A DNA stretch of 8,500 bases from UBA1715 sp045599365 (GTDB lineage: Bacteria; Bacteroidota; Bacteroidia; Bacteroidales; UBA1715), in the NCBI GenBank assembly GCA_045599365.1, contig JAZRVS010000009.1, forward strand, positions 1 to 8,500, written 5' to 3'. The position numbers and the translations under genes were made by a program. Shown one piece after another: positions 1-6,444 of the stretch. The notes beneath the pieces were generated by a model that searched no databases, had not been told where the DNA came from, and worked only from the letters and a program-made list of their open reading frames with translations. Each line of letters opens with the position of its first letter. The stretch's first letter is position 1.

Positions 1-679
1 CGCTGTAAAAGGTATGGAACCAGAAAAGGTTATGTTGGTCTCGGAATATTTGCAACAACGATTTTGTGTGTCGGCAAATCAAATGGCTGTGATTTCTGGT
101 CCTTGTCATGCCGAGGAAGTTGCCTTGGAACGAATGTCATATTTGACCATTGGTTCTTCAAATCAGCAATTAGCAAAGGAGATTGCTGACGTTATGTCGG
201 TTGATTTTATTCGTACGTGCGTGTCGAAAGATATGGAAGGTATTGAATATTCGGCAGTTATGAAAAACGTAATGGCTTTGGCTACTGGTATTGCTCATGG
301 TCTTGGTTATGGCGATAATTTTACTTCGGTATTGATTACCAACGCTATACAAGAGATGAAACGTTTTTTGGATGCGGTAAAACCAATGAAACGAGACATA
401 AATGATTCCGTTTATTTGGGAGATTTGCTCGTTACAGCGTATTCGCAATTTAGTAGAAATCGTTCGTTTGGTATGATGATAGGAAAAGGCTATTCGGTTA
501 AGGCTGCACAGTTAGAAATGAATATGATTGCCGAAGGGTACAATGGCGTGTATTGCATTGTTCACACAAATGAGCGTTACAATGTCGATATGCCTATAAC
601 ACAAGCAGTTTTTAGCATATTATATGATAGACATTCTGCACGAAAAGAATTCAAAGCATTGGCAGAAAAATTTAAATAG
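1..679 (+). CDS. gpsA: NAD(P)H-dependent glycerol-3-phosphate dehydrogenase, 3' part only
   Basis: This cytosolic enzyme reduces dihydroxyacetone phosphate to sn-glycerol 3-phosphate, the backbone for phospholipid synthesis. The reading frame is already open at base 2 (codons for A-V-K-G precede the first ATG at 14), so that ATG is internal and the N-terminal Rossmann NAD(P) fold, about 110 residues, lies before the window. Counted from the ATG at 14, visible landmarks are ISGPCHAEEVALER (27-40), the catalytic-lysine motif AVMKNV with Lys84, GIAHGLGYGDN (92-102), and the family signature GDLLVTAYSQFSRNRSFG (136-153). The remaining length fits a family size of about 330 residues. It ends with TAG and is followed after 11 bp by prfA on the same strand, so the two are probably co-transcribed. 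Identification rests on motif recognition and is firm. Confidence 0.95.
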   Translation, partial: AVKGMEPEKVMLVSEYLQQRFCVSANQMAVISGPCHAEEVALERMSYLTIGSSNQQLAKEIADVMSVDFIRTCVSKDMEGIEYSAVMKNVMALATGIAHGLGYGDNFTSVLITNAIQEMKRFLDAVKPMKRDINDSVYLGDLLVTAYSQFSRNRSFGMMIGKGYSVKAAQLEMNMIAEGYNGVYCIVHTNERYNVDMPITQAVFSILYDRHSARKEFKALAEKFK

Positions 680-690
680 AGAGCATTTAT

Positions 691-1776
691 ATGGCAGAAC
701 AAACATTACTCGAAAAACTTGATGGTTTGCAATTCAAGTTTGAGGAAATTTCAACAATGATTACCGATCCAGCTGTGATAGCGGATATGAAACGCTTTGT
801 GAAATTGAATAAGGAATACCACGAGTTGGAGTTACTTATGAAAGCTCGCAAAGAATATAAAAATTTACTTTCCAATGTTGAGGAAGCAAAAACAATTTTA
901 GAAACTGAAAACGATCCTGAAATGCGAGAAATGGCAAAGGCAGAACTTGATGTGTCTGAACCAAAAATCGAAAAAATGGAGGACGAAATTCGCTTGCTTT
1001 TGATTCCTGCTGATCCAGAAGATGGAAAAAATGCAATTGTAGAAATTCGTGGTGGAACTGGTGGTGATGAGGCTGCAATTTTTGCTGGTGACTTGTTCCG
1101 TATGTACACAAAGTATTGCGAATCAAAAGGGTGGAAGATACAAGTTACAAGTTTCAATGAGGGAACGTCGGGCGGATACAAAGAAATTGTGTTTGAGGTT
1201 TCTGGCGAAAGTGTGTATGGAACTATGAAGTACGAATCAGGAGTTCACCGCGTTCAGCGTGTTCCTGCTACGGAAACACAAGGTCGTGTACATACGTCTG
1301 CAGCAACAGTAGCTGTGCTTCCTGAAGCAGAAGAATTTGATATTGATTTGAAAGAAACAGATATTCGTACTGATATTTTCTGTGCATCTGGACATGGTGG
1401 ACAGAGTGTCAATACAACATATTCTGCTATTCGATTGGTGCATATCCCAACTGGTATTACGGTTCAATGTCAAGATGAAAAGTCGCAATTGAAAAACAAG
1501 GCAAAGGCATTGATAGAATTGCGTACTCGTATTTATAATATGGAATACCAAAAATATCTTGATAATATTGCTTCAAAACGTAAAACAATGGTTTCTACTG
1601 GTGATCGTTCTGCAAAAATTAGAACATATAATTACCCGCAAGGTCGCGTTACTGATCATCGTATTAACTTGACTCTCTACAATTTGAATGCTATTATGGC
1701 TGGCGATATTCAAGAAATTATTGATGGTTTGATTGTCGCTGAAAACGCTGAACGATTAAAGGCTGGTGAAATTTAA
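691..1776 (+). CDS. prfA: Peptide chain release factor 1 (RF1)
   Basis: RF1 recognises UAA and UAG in the ribosomal A site and triggers peptidyl-tRNA hydrolysis. The 361-residue product has the normal family length. Domain 1 is the charged helical region (about 1-105). The conserved EIRGGTGGDEAAIFAGDLF stretch follows at 118-136. The stop-codon-reading PxT motif is P192-A193-T194 within VQRVPATETQGRVHTS, which separates RF1 from RF2 (SPF). The catalytic GGQ is at 236-238 in SGHGGQSVNTT. The C-terminal part carries STGDRSAKIRTYNYPQGRVTDHR in the usual place. An oddity is His235 just before GGQ, where copies I know usually have Ala or Pro. The ATG at 691 has only an AT-rich leader and no clear Shine-Dalgarno. 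It lies 11 bp after gpsA and 12 bp before ugd, suggesting one operon. Glutamine methylation by PrmC is expected from the family; prmC is not in the window. Confidence 0.97.
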   Translation: MAEQTLLEKLDGLQFKFEEISTMITDPAVIADMKRFVKLNKEYHELELLMKARKEYKNLLSNVEEAKTILETENDPEMREMAKAELDVSEPKIEKMEDEIRLLLIPADPEDGKNAIVEIRGGTGGDEAAIFAGDLFRMYTKYCESKGWKIQVTSFNEGTSGGYKEIVFEVSGESVYGTMKYESGVHRVQRVPATETQGRVHTSAATVAVLPEAEEFDIDLKETDIRTDIFCASGHGGQSVNTTYSAIRLVHIPTGITVQCQDEKSQLKNKAKALIELRTRIYNMEYQKYLDNIASKRKTMVSTGDRSAKIRTYNYPQGRVTDHRINLTLYNLNAIMAGDIQEIIDGLIVAENAERLKAGEI

Positions 1777-1788
1777 AATAAAATATTT

Positions 1789-3045
1789 ATGAAATTTGCA
1801 GTTGCTGGTACGGGGTATGTTGGTTTGAGTATTGCTACTTTGATTGCTCAAAATCACGAAGTTTCTGCTGTTGATGTTGTCCCAGAAAAGGTAGATAAAA
1901 TCAATAATAGAATTTCACCAATTCAGGATGAATATATAGAAAAGTATTTTCGTGAAAAACACCTACATCTACAAGCAACACTTGATGGCACTTCCGCCTA
2001 TAAAAATGCAGATTTCGTTGTGATTGCTGCTCCTACTAATTATGATGCTGTAAAAAATTATTTTGATACAAGTCACGTCGAAGAAGTTATTGACTTGGTC
2101 CTTAGTGTGAATCCTAATGCGGTGATGGTTATTAAATCAACTATTCCTGTTGGATACACAGAACACTTATACCAAAAATATGGGAAGTCATTGAGACTAC
2201 TTTTTTCTCCAGAATTTTTGCGCGAAAGCAAAGCTTTGTACGATAATTTGTATCCGTCTCGTATTATTGTTGGTGTTCCAAATGCAAATATTTCACAATA
2301 CGTAGATGAATTGACAGAAAAAGCTCATCAATTTGCTTATTTTTTGCAAGAAGGTGCGTTGAAAGAAAATATAGACACACTTTTTATGGGTTTGACAGAA
2401 GCTGAAGCTGTTAAATTGTTTGCAAATACATATTTGGCTTTGCGTGTAAGTTATTTTAATGAACTTGATACGTACGCAGAAATGAAAGGTCTTGACACAC
2501 AAGCAATAATCAATGGGGTGAGTCTTGATCCGCGCATAGGTAACCATTATAATAATCCGAGTTTTGGTTATGGTGGATATTGCTTACCCAAAGATACGAA
2601 ACAATTACTCGCAAATTATTCAGATGTGCCAGAAAATTTGATTCAGGCAATCGTTGAAAGTAATCGTACTCGTAAGGATTTTATTGCCGATAGAGTATTA
2701 CATACGGCTGGATATTACGATTATTATAATTGCGGTGATTTCAATGCTGCACAAGAAAAAGTTTGTGTGATTGGTGTGTACCGTTTGACAATGAAGTGTA
2801 ATTCAGATAATTTTCGTCAAAGTTCCATACAAGGTGTAATGAAGCGTATAAAAGCTAAAGGTGCTCAAATTATTATTTATGAGCCAACATTGGAAGACGG
2901 AAGTACATTTTTTGGAAGTAAAGTTGTTAATGACTTAGCAAAATTCAAAGAACAATCTCAAGCAATTATTGCCAATCGTTACGATGCTTGTCTTGATGAT
3001 GTAAATGCAAAAGTTTATACACGCGATATTTTTAGGAGAGATTAG
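1789..3045 (+). CDS. ugd: UDP-glucose 6-dehydrogenase
   Basis: This enzyme oxidises UDP-glucose to UDP-glucuronate with two NAD+, feeding capsule, exopolysaccharide or lipopolysaccharide sugars. The 418-residue protein has an N-terminal NAD-binding motif GTGYVGLS (7-14), the central FSPEFLRESKALYDNLYPSR (139-158), the conserved lysine region EAVKLFANTYLALRVSYFNELD (206-227, Lys209/211 region), and the catalytic cysteine Cys265 in NPSFGYGGYCLPKDTKQL. The C-terminal UDP-binding domain includes SDNFRQSSIQGVMKRIKAKG (339-358). It resembles the short enterobacterial Ugd type throughout, plus a roughly 15-residue insert around 308-324 that I also associate with Bacteroides copies. The motif set favours Ugd over the related UDP-ManNAc dehydrogenase. 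It follows prfA by 12 bp with no Shine-Dalgarno. Its last codons AGG-AGA-GAT-TAG also form a possible ribosome binding site for the downstream permease. No other polysaccharide genes are nearby. Confidence 0.93.
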   Translation: MKFAVAGTGYVGLSIATLIAQNHEVSAVDVVPEKVDKINNRISPIQDEYIEKYFREKHLHLQATLDGTSAYKNADFVVIAAPTNYDAVKNYFDTSHVEEVIDLVLSVNPNAVMVIKSTIPVGYTEHLYQKYGKSLRLLFSPEFLRESKALYDNLYPSRIIVGVPNANISQYVDELTEKAHQFAYFLQEGALKENIDTLFMGLTEAEAVKLFANTYLALRVSYFNELDTYAEMKGLDTQAIINGVSLDPRIGNHYNNPSFGYGGYCLPKDTKQLLANYSDVPENLIQAIVESNRTRKDFIADRVLHTAGYYDYYNCGDFNAAQEKVCVIGVYRLTMKCNSDNFRQSSIQGVMKRIKAKGAQIIIYEPTLEDGSTFFGSKVVNDLAKFKEQSQAIIANRYDACLDDVNAKVYTRDIFRRD

Positions 3046-4300
3046 TATCAATACAGAATTATATATAGCTCGGCATATTTTGCCTCGAAAACATTCGGAT
3101 GCCATTTCTAACCCGATTGTTTCTATTGCTGTTGCCGCAATTGCACTCGGTCTTGCGGTGATGATTGTGGCTGTTTCTGTTATTGTCGGTTTTAAATCAA
3201 CTATTTCAGAACAAGTTTTTGGCTTTTCTTCACACCTTGAAATCGTAAACCTTGATTCAAATAATTCATTTGAGTCTGTTCCTATTTTTGCAGATTCTTC
3301 GTTAGAAAAACATTTGAATGATGATGAAAATGTTGTCCACGTTCAAAAATATGCAACAAAACCTGCTATTATTAAGGTAAATAATACAGCTCGAGGAATT
3401 ATTGTAAAAGGTATAGATACTTCGTATAATTGGACATTTATAAAGAAACATCTTATTGAGGGTGAATTGGTTTCATTCCCTACAGATACAACAACCGATG
3501 ATGTTGTAGTATCAAAAACATTAGCAAACTTATTGCAATTAACTATTGGTGATAAATTTTCAACTTCATTTGTACCCAATGATGCAAATAAAAAGGTACG
3601 AAAGAGACGTTTTGTGGTAAAAGGTATTTACGAAACACATTTAAATGAAATTGATGATAGATTTATATTGGTAGATATTCGACATATACAAGATTTAAAT
3701 GGTTGGCAATCAAATCAATATACTGGTTATGAGGTTTTCTTGAAAGACTATAGAAATTTGGATTTCCAAAAAGAATCAATACAAGGAATTGTTGGTTATG
3801 ATGTAGCACCTGATGCACAACGATTACGAGTGATTTCTTTACAAGAAAAAACGCCTGCTATTTTCGATTGGCTTGGTTTGCTCGATATGAATGCATGGCT
3901 TATAATCGTGTTGATGGTATTGGTGGCTGGAATGAATATGATTACGGGATTGTTAGTTATTATTCTTGAAAAAACAAATATGATTGGTATTCTCAAGTCC
4001 ATTGGCGCAATGAATGTGAGTATTAGAAAAATATTTGTCTATGTTGGTAGTTTACTTATCTCGAAAGGGTTGCTTTGGGGGAATATTGTGGGAATAGGTG
4101 TGTGTGCCATCCAATATTTTTTTCATATTATTACTCTCAACCCAGAGGTTTACTTTATGTCGTATGTGCCAATTCAATTATCTATTACGTATATTGTATT
4201 ACTGAATATTGGTACGTTTGTTTTAACTTCTGTAATGCTAATTTTACCATCAGTATTGATTACGAAAATTAGTCCTTCGGATGCGGTGCGTTTTGAATAA
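3005..4300 (+). CDS. ABC transporter permease of the FtsX/LolC/LolE type
   Basis: This is probably the inner-membrane permease of a lipoprotein-releasing (LolCDE-like) or MacB-like ABC exporter. Counted from the ATG at 3005 (431 residues), it has one N-terminal membrane segment (about 37-63), a large periplasmic domain (about 65-295), three C-terminal membrane segments (about 297-323, 345-372, 391-418) and the typical ending SPSDAVRFE. The cytoplasmic loop LEKTNMIGILKSIGA (321-335) is the family coupling helix that contacts the ATPase. The start is uncertain. ATG 3005 overlaps ugd by 41 bp and adds a short extension; relatives usually begin at M-N-T/V-E-L, which here would be the ATC codon at 3047 (417 residues). 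No ATG, GTG or TTG lies between them. An AGGAG sits 8 bases before that ATC. No ATPase gene is adjacent, so the partner must be elsewhere. LolE-family membership is confident; the exact substrate is not. Confidence 0.85.
   Translation: MQKFIHAIFLGEISINTELYIARHILPRKHSDAISNPIVSIAVAAIALGLAVMIVAVSVIVGFKSTISEQVFGFSSHLEIVNLDSNNSFESVPIFADSSLEKHLNDDENVVHVQKYATKPAIIKVNNTARGIIVKGIDTSYNWTFIKKHLIEGELVSFPTDTTTDDVVVSKTLANLLQLTIGDKFSTSFVPNDANKKVRKRRFVVKGIYETHLNEIDDRFILVDIRHIQDLNGWQSNQYTGYEVFLKDYRNLDFQKESIQGIVGYDVAPDAQRLRVISLQEKTPAIFDWLGLLDMNAWLIIVLMVLVAGMNMITGLLVIILEKTNMIGILKSIGAMNVSIRKIFVYVGSLLISKGLLWGNIVGIGVCAIQYFFHIITLNPEVYFMSYVPIQLSITYIVLLNIGTFVLTSVMLILPSVLITKISPSDAVRFE
3034..3049 (+). promoter_or_regulatory. 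Possible Shine-Dalgarno and ATC start for the permease
   Basis: AGGAG at 3034-3038 is followed after 8 bases by ATC (3047-3049), which is the codon where homologous permeases place their initiator Met. The AGG is the only AGG among the 17 arginine codons of ugd, which hints that it is kept for ribosome binding. The other genes here have no such motif, so chance within the Arg-Arg codons remains possible. Confidence 0.35.
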
Positions 4301-4321
4301 GAGAGAAAGTGATACAAACAC

Positions 4322-4351
4322 TTGCAAAATAAAAAAATAGTAGTACATTTG
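4322..4351 (+). promoter_or_regulatory. Bacteroidota-type promoter for candidate small RNA
   Basis: TTG at 4322-4324 is followed, 19 bp later, by TACATTTG at 4344-4351, an exact match to the -7 pattern TAnnTTTG of the Bacteroidota primary sigma factor. It begins 22 bp after the permease stop codon and points away from it, into a non-coding stretch. A start of transcription would be expected near 4356-4359. The pattern match is seen directly; activity is inferred. Confidence 0.45.
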
Positions 4352-4356
4352 TCCTA

Positions 4357-4423
4357 GTAGAAATTATTCTATCATTTACACCTCATGGCGGGATGGCTTT
4401 TGTCGTTCCGCCTATTTTTTTTT
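4357..4423 (+). ncRNA. Candidate small RNA, about 65 nt
   Basis: Between a good promoter-like motif (4322-4351) and an intrinsic terminator (4387-4423) lies a stretch of about 65 bases with no convincing gene. Its 5' half is AT-rich and probably unpaired. Its 3' half is a GC-rich hairpin ending in nine T. That layout is typical of small regulatory RNAs. The alternative is that the segment is only the 3' untranslated end of the permease transcript. An ATG at 4385 opens a 13-codon frame that runs through the terminator T tract, and I do not consider it a gene. I recognise no known RNA family. Confidence 0.3.
4387..4423 (+). terminator. Intrinsic terminator after the permease or small RNA
   Basis: GGCGGGA (4387-4393) pairs with TTCCGCC (4406-4412), seven pairs including one G-U. 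An inner GGC/GTC pairing closes a TTTT loop. After TA comes T9 (4415-4423). The stem is much richer in G+C than its surroundings. No A run precedes it, so it acts only for plus-strand transcription. It would end the gpsA-prfA-ugd-permease transcript. Confidence 0.8.
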
Positions 4424-4484
4424 GAAAAGAATTCAACTTGATTTCCAAAATTGTAAGTTGATTACACAAAGAGATTCGTCTAAC

Positions 4485-4505
4485 AACTGATAACTGACAA
4501 CTAAA
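4485..4505. repeat. Short run of 7-bp repeat units (relic)
   Basis: Three consecutive heptamers, AACTGAT, AACTGAC and AACTAAA, share the AACT core. The unit length equals that of the longer array at 6445-6535. It lies in non-coding DNA between the two terminators. Confidence 0.5.
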
Positions 4506-4535
4506 TTATTGCCAAGATGTATATCATTATCTAAT

Positions 4536-4574
4536 AAAAAAAATACGCAATGCGATGCATTGCGTATTTTTTTT
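4536..4574. terminator. Bidirectional intrinsic terminator between convergent units
   Basis: This is a perfect palindrome. The left arm 4536-4553 (A8 then TACGCAATGC) is the exact reverse complement of the right arm 4557-4574, with a 3-base loop GAT. The ten-base core gives the stem, and A8/T8 supply a U tract on either strand. It lies 16 bp beyond the yajC stop, so it ends the minus-strand nusB-yajC transcript and backs up termination of the plus-strand unit. Confidence 0.9.
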
Positions 4575-4590
4575 CGTATTGAATTGAAAA

Positions 4591-4914
4591 CTATTTCTGT
4601 TGTTCGTTTAATGCAGATTGATCTTTCAATAATGCACTTTTACTGACTTTAATCACAATATTGTTTTCTTTGTCAACTTTTAATAGAACAGTGCCATCTT
4701 CTTTAATGTCAACGATTTTACCGAAAATACCACCAATTGTAATGACAGCATCACCTTTTTGTAAACTATCACGGAATTTTTGTTCCTCTTTTTGTTTCTT
4801 CATTTGTGGACGAATCATAAAAATGAAGAAAATAACCATAATCCCAACTAGTAGTAGCAAACTTCCCATGCCACCACCTTGTTGACCAACTTCTTGTAAT
4901 AAAAGTTTTAACAT
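4591..4914 (-). CDS. yajC: Preprotein translocase accessory subunit YajC
   Basis: YajC is a small inner-membrane protein that associates with SecDF and the SecYEG translocon. The 107-residue product has the usual length. A short N-terminal segment rich in Gln and Gly is followed by one membrane helix (about 18-35, GSLLLLVGIMVIFFIFM) and the diagnostic IRPQMKKQKEEQK (34-46). A soluble domain follows with LQKGDAVITIGGIFGKIVDI (51-70), the YajC signature. It is the last gene of the nusB-DUF1573-yajC group, 82 bp after DUF1573. That gap is wide compared with the other junction and contains both a hairpin and a promoter-like motif, so yajC may also be transcribed alone. In many Bacteroidales a YbbR-like gene and coaE follow yajC; here a strong terminator follows instead. 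The ATG start is preceded by an A-rich leader without Shine-Dalgarno. Confidence 0.95.
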   Translation of the reverse strand: MLKLLLQEVGQQGGGMGSLLLLVGIMVIFFIFMIRPQMKKQKEEQKFRDSLQKGDAVITIGGIFGKIVDIKEDGTVLLKVDKENNIVIKVSKSALLKDQSALNEQQK

Positions 4915-4937
4915 TTCTTTTTTAGTTTAATTTTTTA

Positions 4938-4968
4938 CAAAAATAAATTTTTTCTCCCGAATAGCAAG
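4938..4968 (-). promoter_or_regulatory. Possible internal promoter for yajC
   Basis: Read on the minus strand, CTTG (4968-4965) is followed by 19 bp and then TATTTTTG (4945-4938), an exact match to TAnnTTTG. The element ends 23 bases before the yajC ATG. The spacing equals that of the candidate at 4322-4351. AT-rich DNA produces such matches by chance, hence moderate confidence. Confidence 0.4.
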
Positions 4969-5014
4969 TAGTAATAGATGAAATATCAAAAAAAATCTAT
5001 TGCTCTACTACTTG
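4965..5014 (-). other. Intercistronic imperfect hairpin between DUF1573 and yajC
   Basis: CAAGTAGT-AATAGAT (4965-4979) is complementary to ATCTATT (4995-5001) and ACTACTTG (5007-5014), giving 15 base pairs interrupted by a 5-base bulge (5002-5006) around a 15-base loop. It spans the DUF1573 stop codon. No T run follows directly on the minus strand, so it is not a clear terminator. It may protect or divide the transcript. Confidence 0.45.
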
Positions 5015-5407
5015 TGCAGTAAATTGCAACAAATTTCTCGATGGTTTTGTGTTTGAATAAACGGCAACTTGTTTTGTCTTGTTCCCATAACTTTGATGTT
5101 GTGTGTCAAATTTTACGAGAATTTTGCCTTTTTCTCCTGGCTTTATTGGTTCTTTTGTCCATTCTGGCGTTGTGCAGCCACAACTTGGATCAACTTCTTC
5201 TATTACCAAATCAATATTTCCTGTATTTGTGAAAAAATAGGAATGCTCAACAATTTCGCCTTTTACAATACTTCCAAAATTGTAATTTTTGTTTTCAAAT
5301 TCAATACTTGTGAGTGTATCTGTTGGCTTTTCAACCATTTCGTTATTGGTATTAGAATTACAAGCAAAACAAGTAATAAGCGAACAAAATAGGATTAGTT
5401 TTTTCAT
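4997..5407 (-). CDS. DUF1573 family lipoprotein
   Basis: The function is unknown. The 136-residue protein starts with a lysine-led hydrophobic signal (MKKLILFCSLITCFAC). Cys16 (preceded by C-F-A) is the likely lipidated cysteine, although the lipobox is not canonical, so the mature protein is expected to be anchored in the envelope. The remainder is a single DUF1573 domain, predicted to be Ig-like: FENKNYNFGSIVKGEIVEHSYFFTNTG splits into the strands at 37-63, followed by the characteristic SCGCTTPEW (75-83), KPGEKGKILVKFDT (89-102) and a closing strand. Its ATG shares the ATGA overlap (5404-5407) with the nusB stop, so translation is probably coupled to nusB. DUF1573 genes beside yajC and nusB are a recurrent Bacteroidota arrangement, which points to a general envelope role rather than a special one. 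Confidence 0.88.
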   Translation of the reverse strand: MKKLILFCSLITCFACNSNTNNEMVEKPTDTLTSIEFENKNYNFGSIVKGEIVEHSYFFTNTGNIDLVIEEVDPSCGCTTPEWTKEPIKPGEKGKILVKFDTQHQSYGNKTKQVAVYSNTKPSRNLLQFTAQVVEQ

Positions 5408-6375
5408 ATATTTTCAATTAAACCGCGACCAACTTTTTTTATTTTTCCTTCATATTTCAATGTCTCTGAAACTTTGAACAAAATACCGTTTACAAAATTT
5501 CCACTTTTTTCTGTACTATACCATTTGGCAAGTTCAATGTATTCGTTCATAGAAACAGGAATTGGAATTTCGTTGAATGACATCATTTCTGTGAGAGCAA
5601 GGTGCATAGCTATGATATCAATTTCGGCAATGCGTTCAATATCCCAGTTCTTCAAACTTTTTTCAATATACGATGTTAATTCGTCCCAATTGTCAATTGC
5701 TTTTTTGAATAATGTAAATCCAAAATCACGAGTTTCTTTGTCGGCAAACATTGGTAATATGTTTCCTCCTTCTGGATTGTCTTCTGTAAAACCCTTGATG
5801 GTTTTTTCAACCATTGAAATTACTGTGTCAATATCGTCATTTACGAAAATTGAATTGTCCTCAAATGTGTCAAATAATAGTTCACACTCTGCAACAACAT
5901 TGAGTAGTATTGTGCGAACAAAACTTTTGTCCGATGCGTAGGAATCTTCACTTTTGTTGTATTCTTGGAAAAATTCAGATTCTGGACTAATTATTTCGTT
6001 GTAAATCTTTCTAAATGGATTGTCATACAATACCATATTGATTTTCTTTTCAGCAACTAAAGCCGATAGTGTAGTATTGTCTTCCAATTGCGCTAAAACT
6101 CGATTGTTTGCAAATCTCACTAAGCGTTGCCATTCTGACTCGTTTTTGATTTGTCTTTCTTGAATAAGAGCAATTCTATTTTCTGCGTAACGACGAAGGT
6201 CTGCTAACAAAGTGAGAAACACAAGATATTGTTCGTATGATTTTCCTAAACTTTCGCCCAATTCATTGCTGAATACACCGAATTCTGCATTTTCAGTTTT
6301 TTTGAAAGCGTATATTGTTTGTAAAACTTTTATACGTATCAAATGTCTGCTAACCATACTGATTTTACGTTCCAT
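5404..6375 (-). CDS. nusB: Transcription antitermination factor NusB, long Bacteroidota form
   Basis: NusB binds boxA RNA with NusE (S10) and supports antitermination in rRNA operons. The product is 323 residues, whereas classical NusB is about 140. The extra N-terminal region is a Bacteroidota feature and includes the typical opening HLIRIKVLQTIYAF (11-24). The recognisable NusB fold is C-terminal (about 215-305), with LKNWDIERIAEIDIIAMHLA (241-260), IPVSMNEYIELAKWYSTEKSG (272-292) and NFVNGIL (293-299). Two starts are possible: ATG at 6375, or ATG at 6357 (MVSRHLIRIK), which matches family N-termini better and gives 317 residues. A promoter-like element lies at 6401-6434. The gene ends in an ATGA overlap with the DUF1573 lipoprotein. 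I see no missing conserved segment. Confidence 0.92.
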   Translation of the reverse strand: MERKISMVSRHLIRIKVLQTIYAFKKTENAEFGVFSNELGESLGKSYEQYLVFLTLLADLRRYAENRIALIQERQIKNESEWQRLVRFANNRVLAQLEDNTTLSALVAEKKINMVLYDNPFRKIYNEIISPESEFFQEYNKSEDSYASDKSFVRTILLNVVAECELLFDTFEDNSIFVNDDIDTVISMVEKTIKGFTEDNPEGGNILPMFADKETRDFGFTLFKKAIDNWDELTSYIEKSLKNWDIERIAEIDIIAMHLALTEMMSFNEIPIPVSMNEYIELAKWYSTEKSGNFVNGILFKVSETLKYEGKIKKVGRGLIENI

Positions 6376-6400
6376 ATCTCAAAGACCTTTTATTTCGATG

Positions 6401-6434
6401 CGAAGATAGAAAAAAAACAGAAATAATGTGCAAA
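6401..6434 (-). promoter_or_regulatory. Candidate promoter for the nusB group
   Basis: On the minus strand, TTTG (6434-6431) is followed by 22 bp and TATCTTCG (6408-6401), one mismatch from TAnnTTTG. A transcript starting near 6396 would have a leader of about 20 nt to ATG 6375 or about 39 nt to ATG 6357. The spacer is at the long end for this promoter class. Confidence 0.35.
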
Positions 6435-6444
6435 TTGCTAAGAA

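Noticed and set aside
687..1181. 164-codon open frame on the minus strand inside prfA
   Set aside because: It is antisense to a well-supported RF1 gene, is serine-rich with no recognisable domain, and follows from the codon use of prfA.
4307..4323. AAGTG/CACTT inverted repeat just after the permease stop
   Set aside because: A five-pair stem is too weak for a terminator and is followed by A-rich rather than T-rich sequence.
4385..4426. ATG opening a 13-codon frame (MAGWLLSFRLFFF) in the candidate small RNA
   Set aside because: It consists of the terminator hairpin and its T tract, so the phenylalanines merely reflect poly-T; no ribosome site is evident.
4433..4461. Inverted repeat TCAACTT...AAGTTGA with a 15-base spacer
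   Set aside because: Seven perfect pairs plus a weak inner ATTT/AAAT, no T run and no nearby gene start; a match of this size is easily expected by chance in AT-rich DNA.
5474..5941. 155-codon open frame on the plus strand inside nusB
   Set aside because: It is opposite a clear NusB, is Ser/Ile-rich with no motif, and is explained as a mirror of nusB codons.
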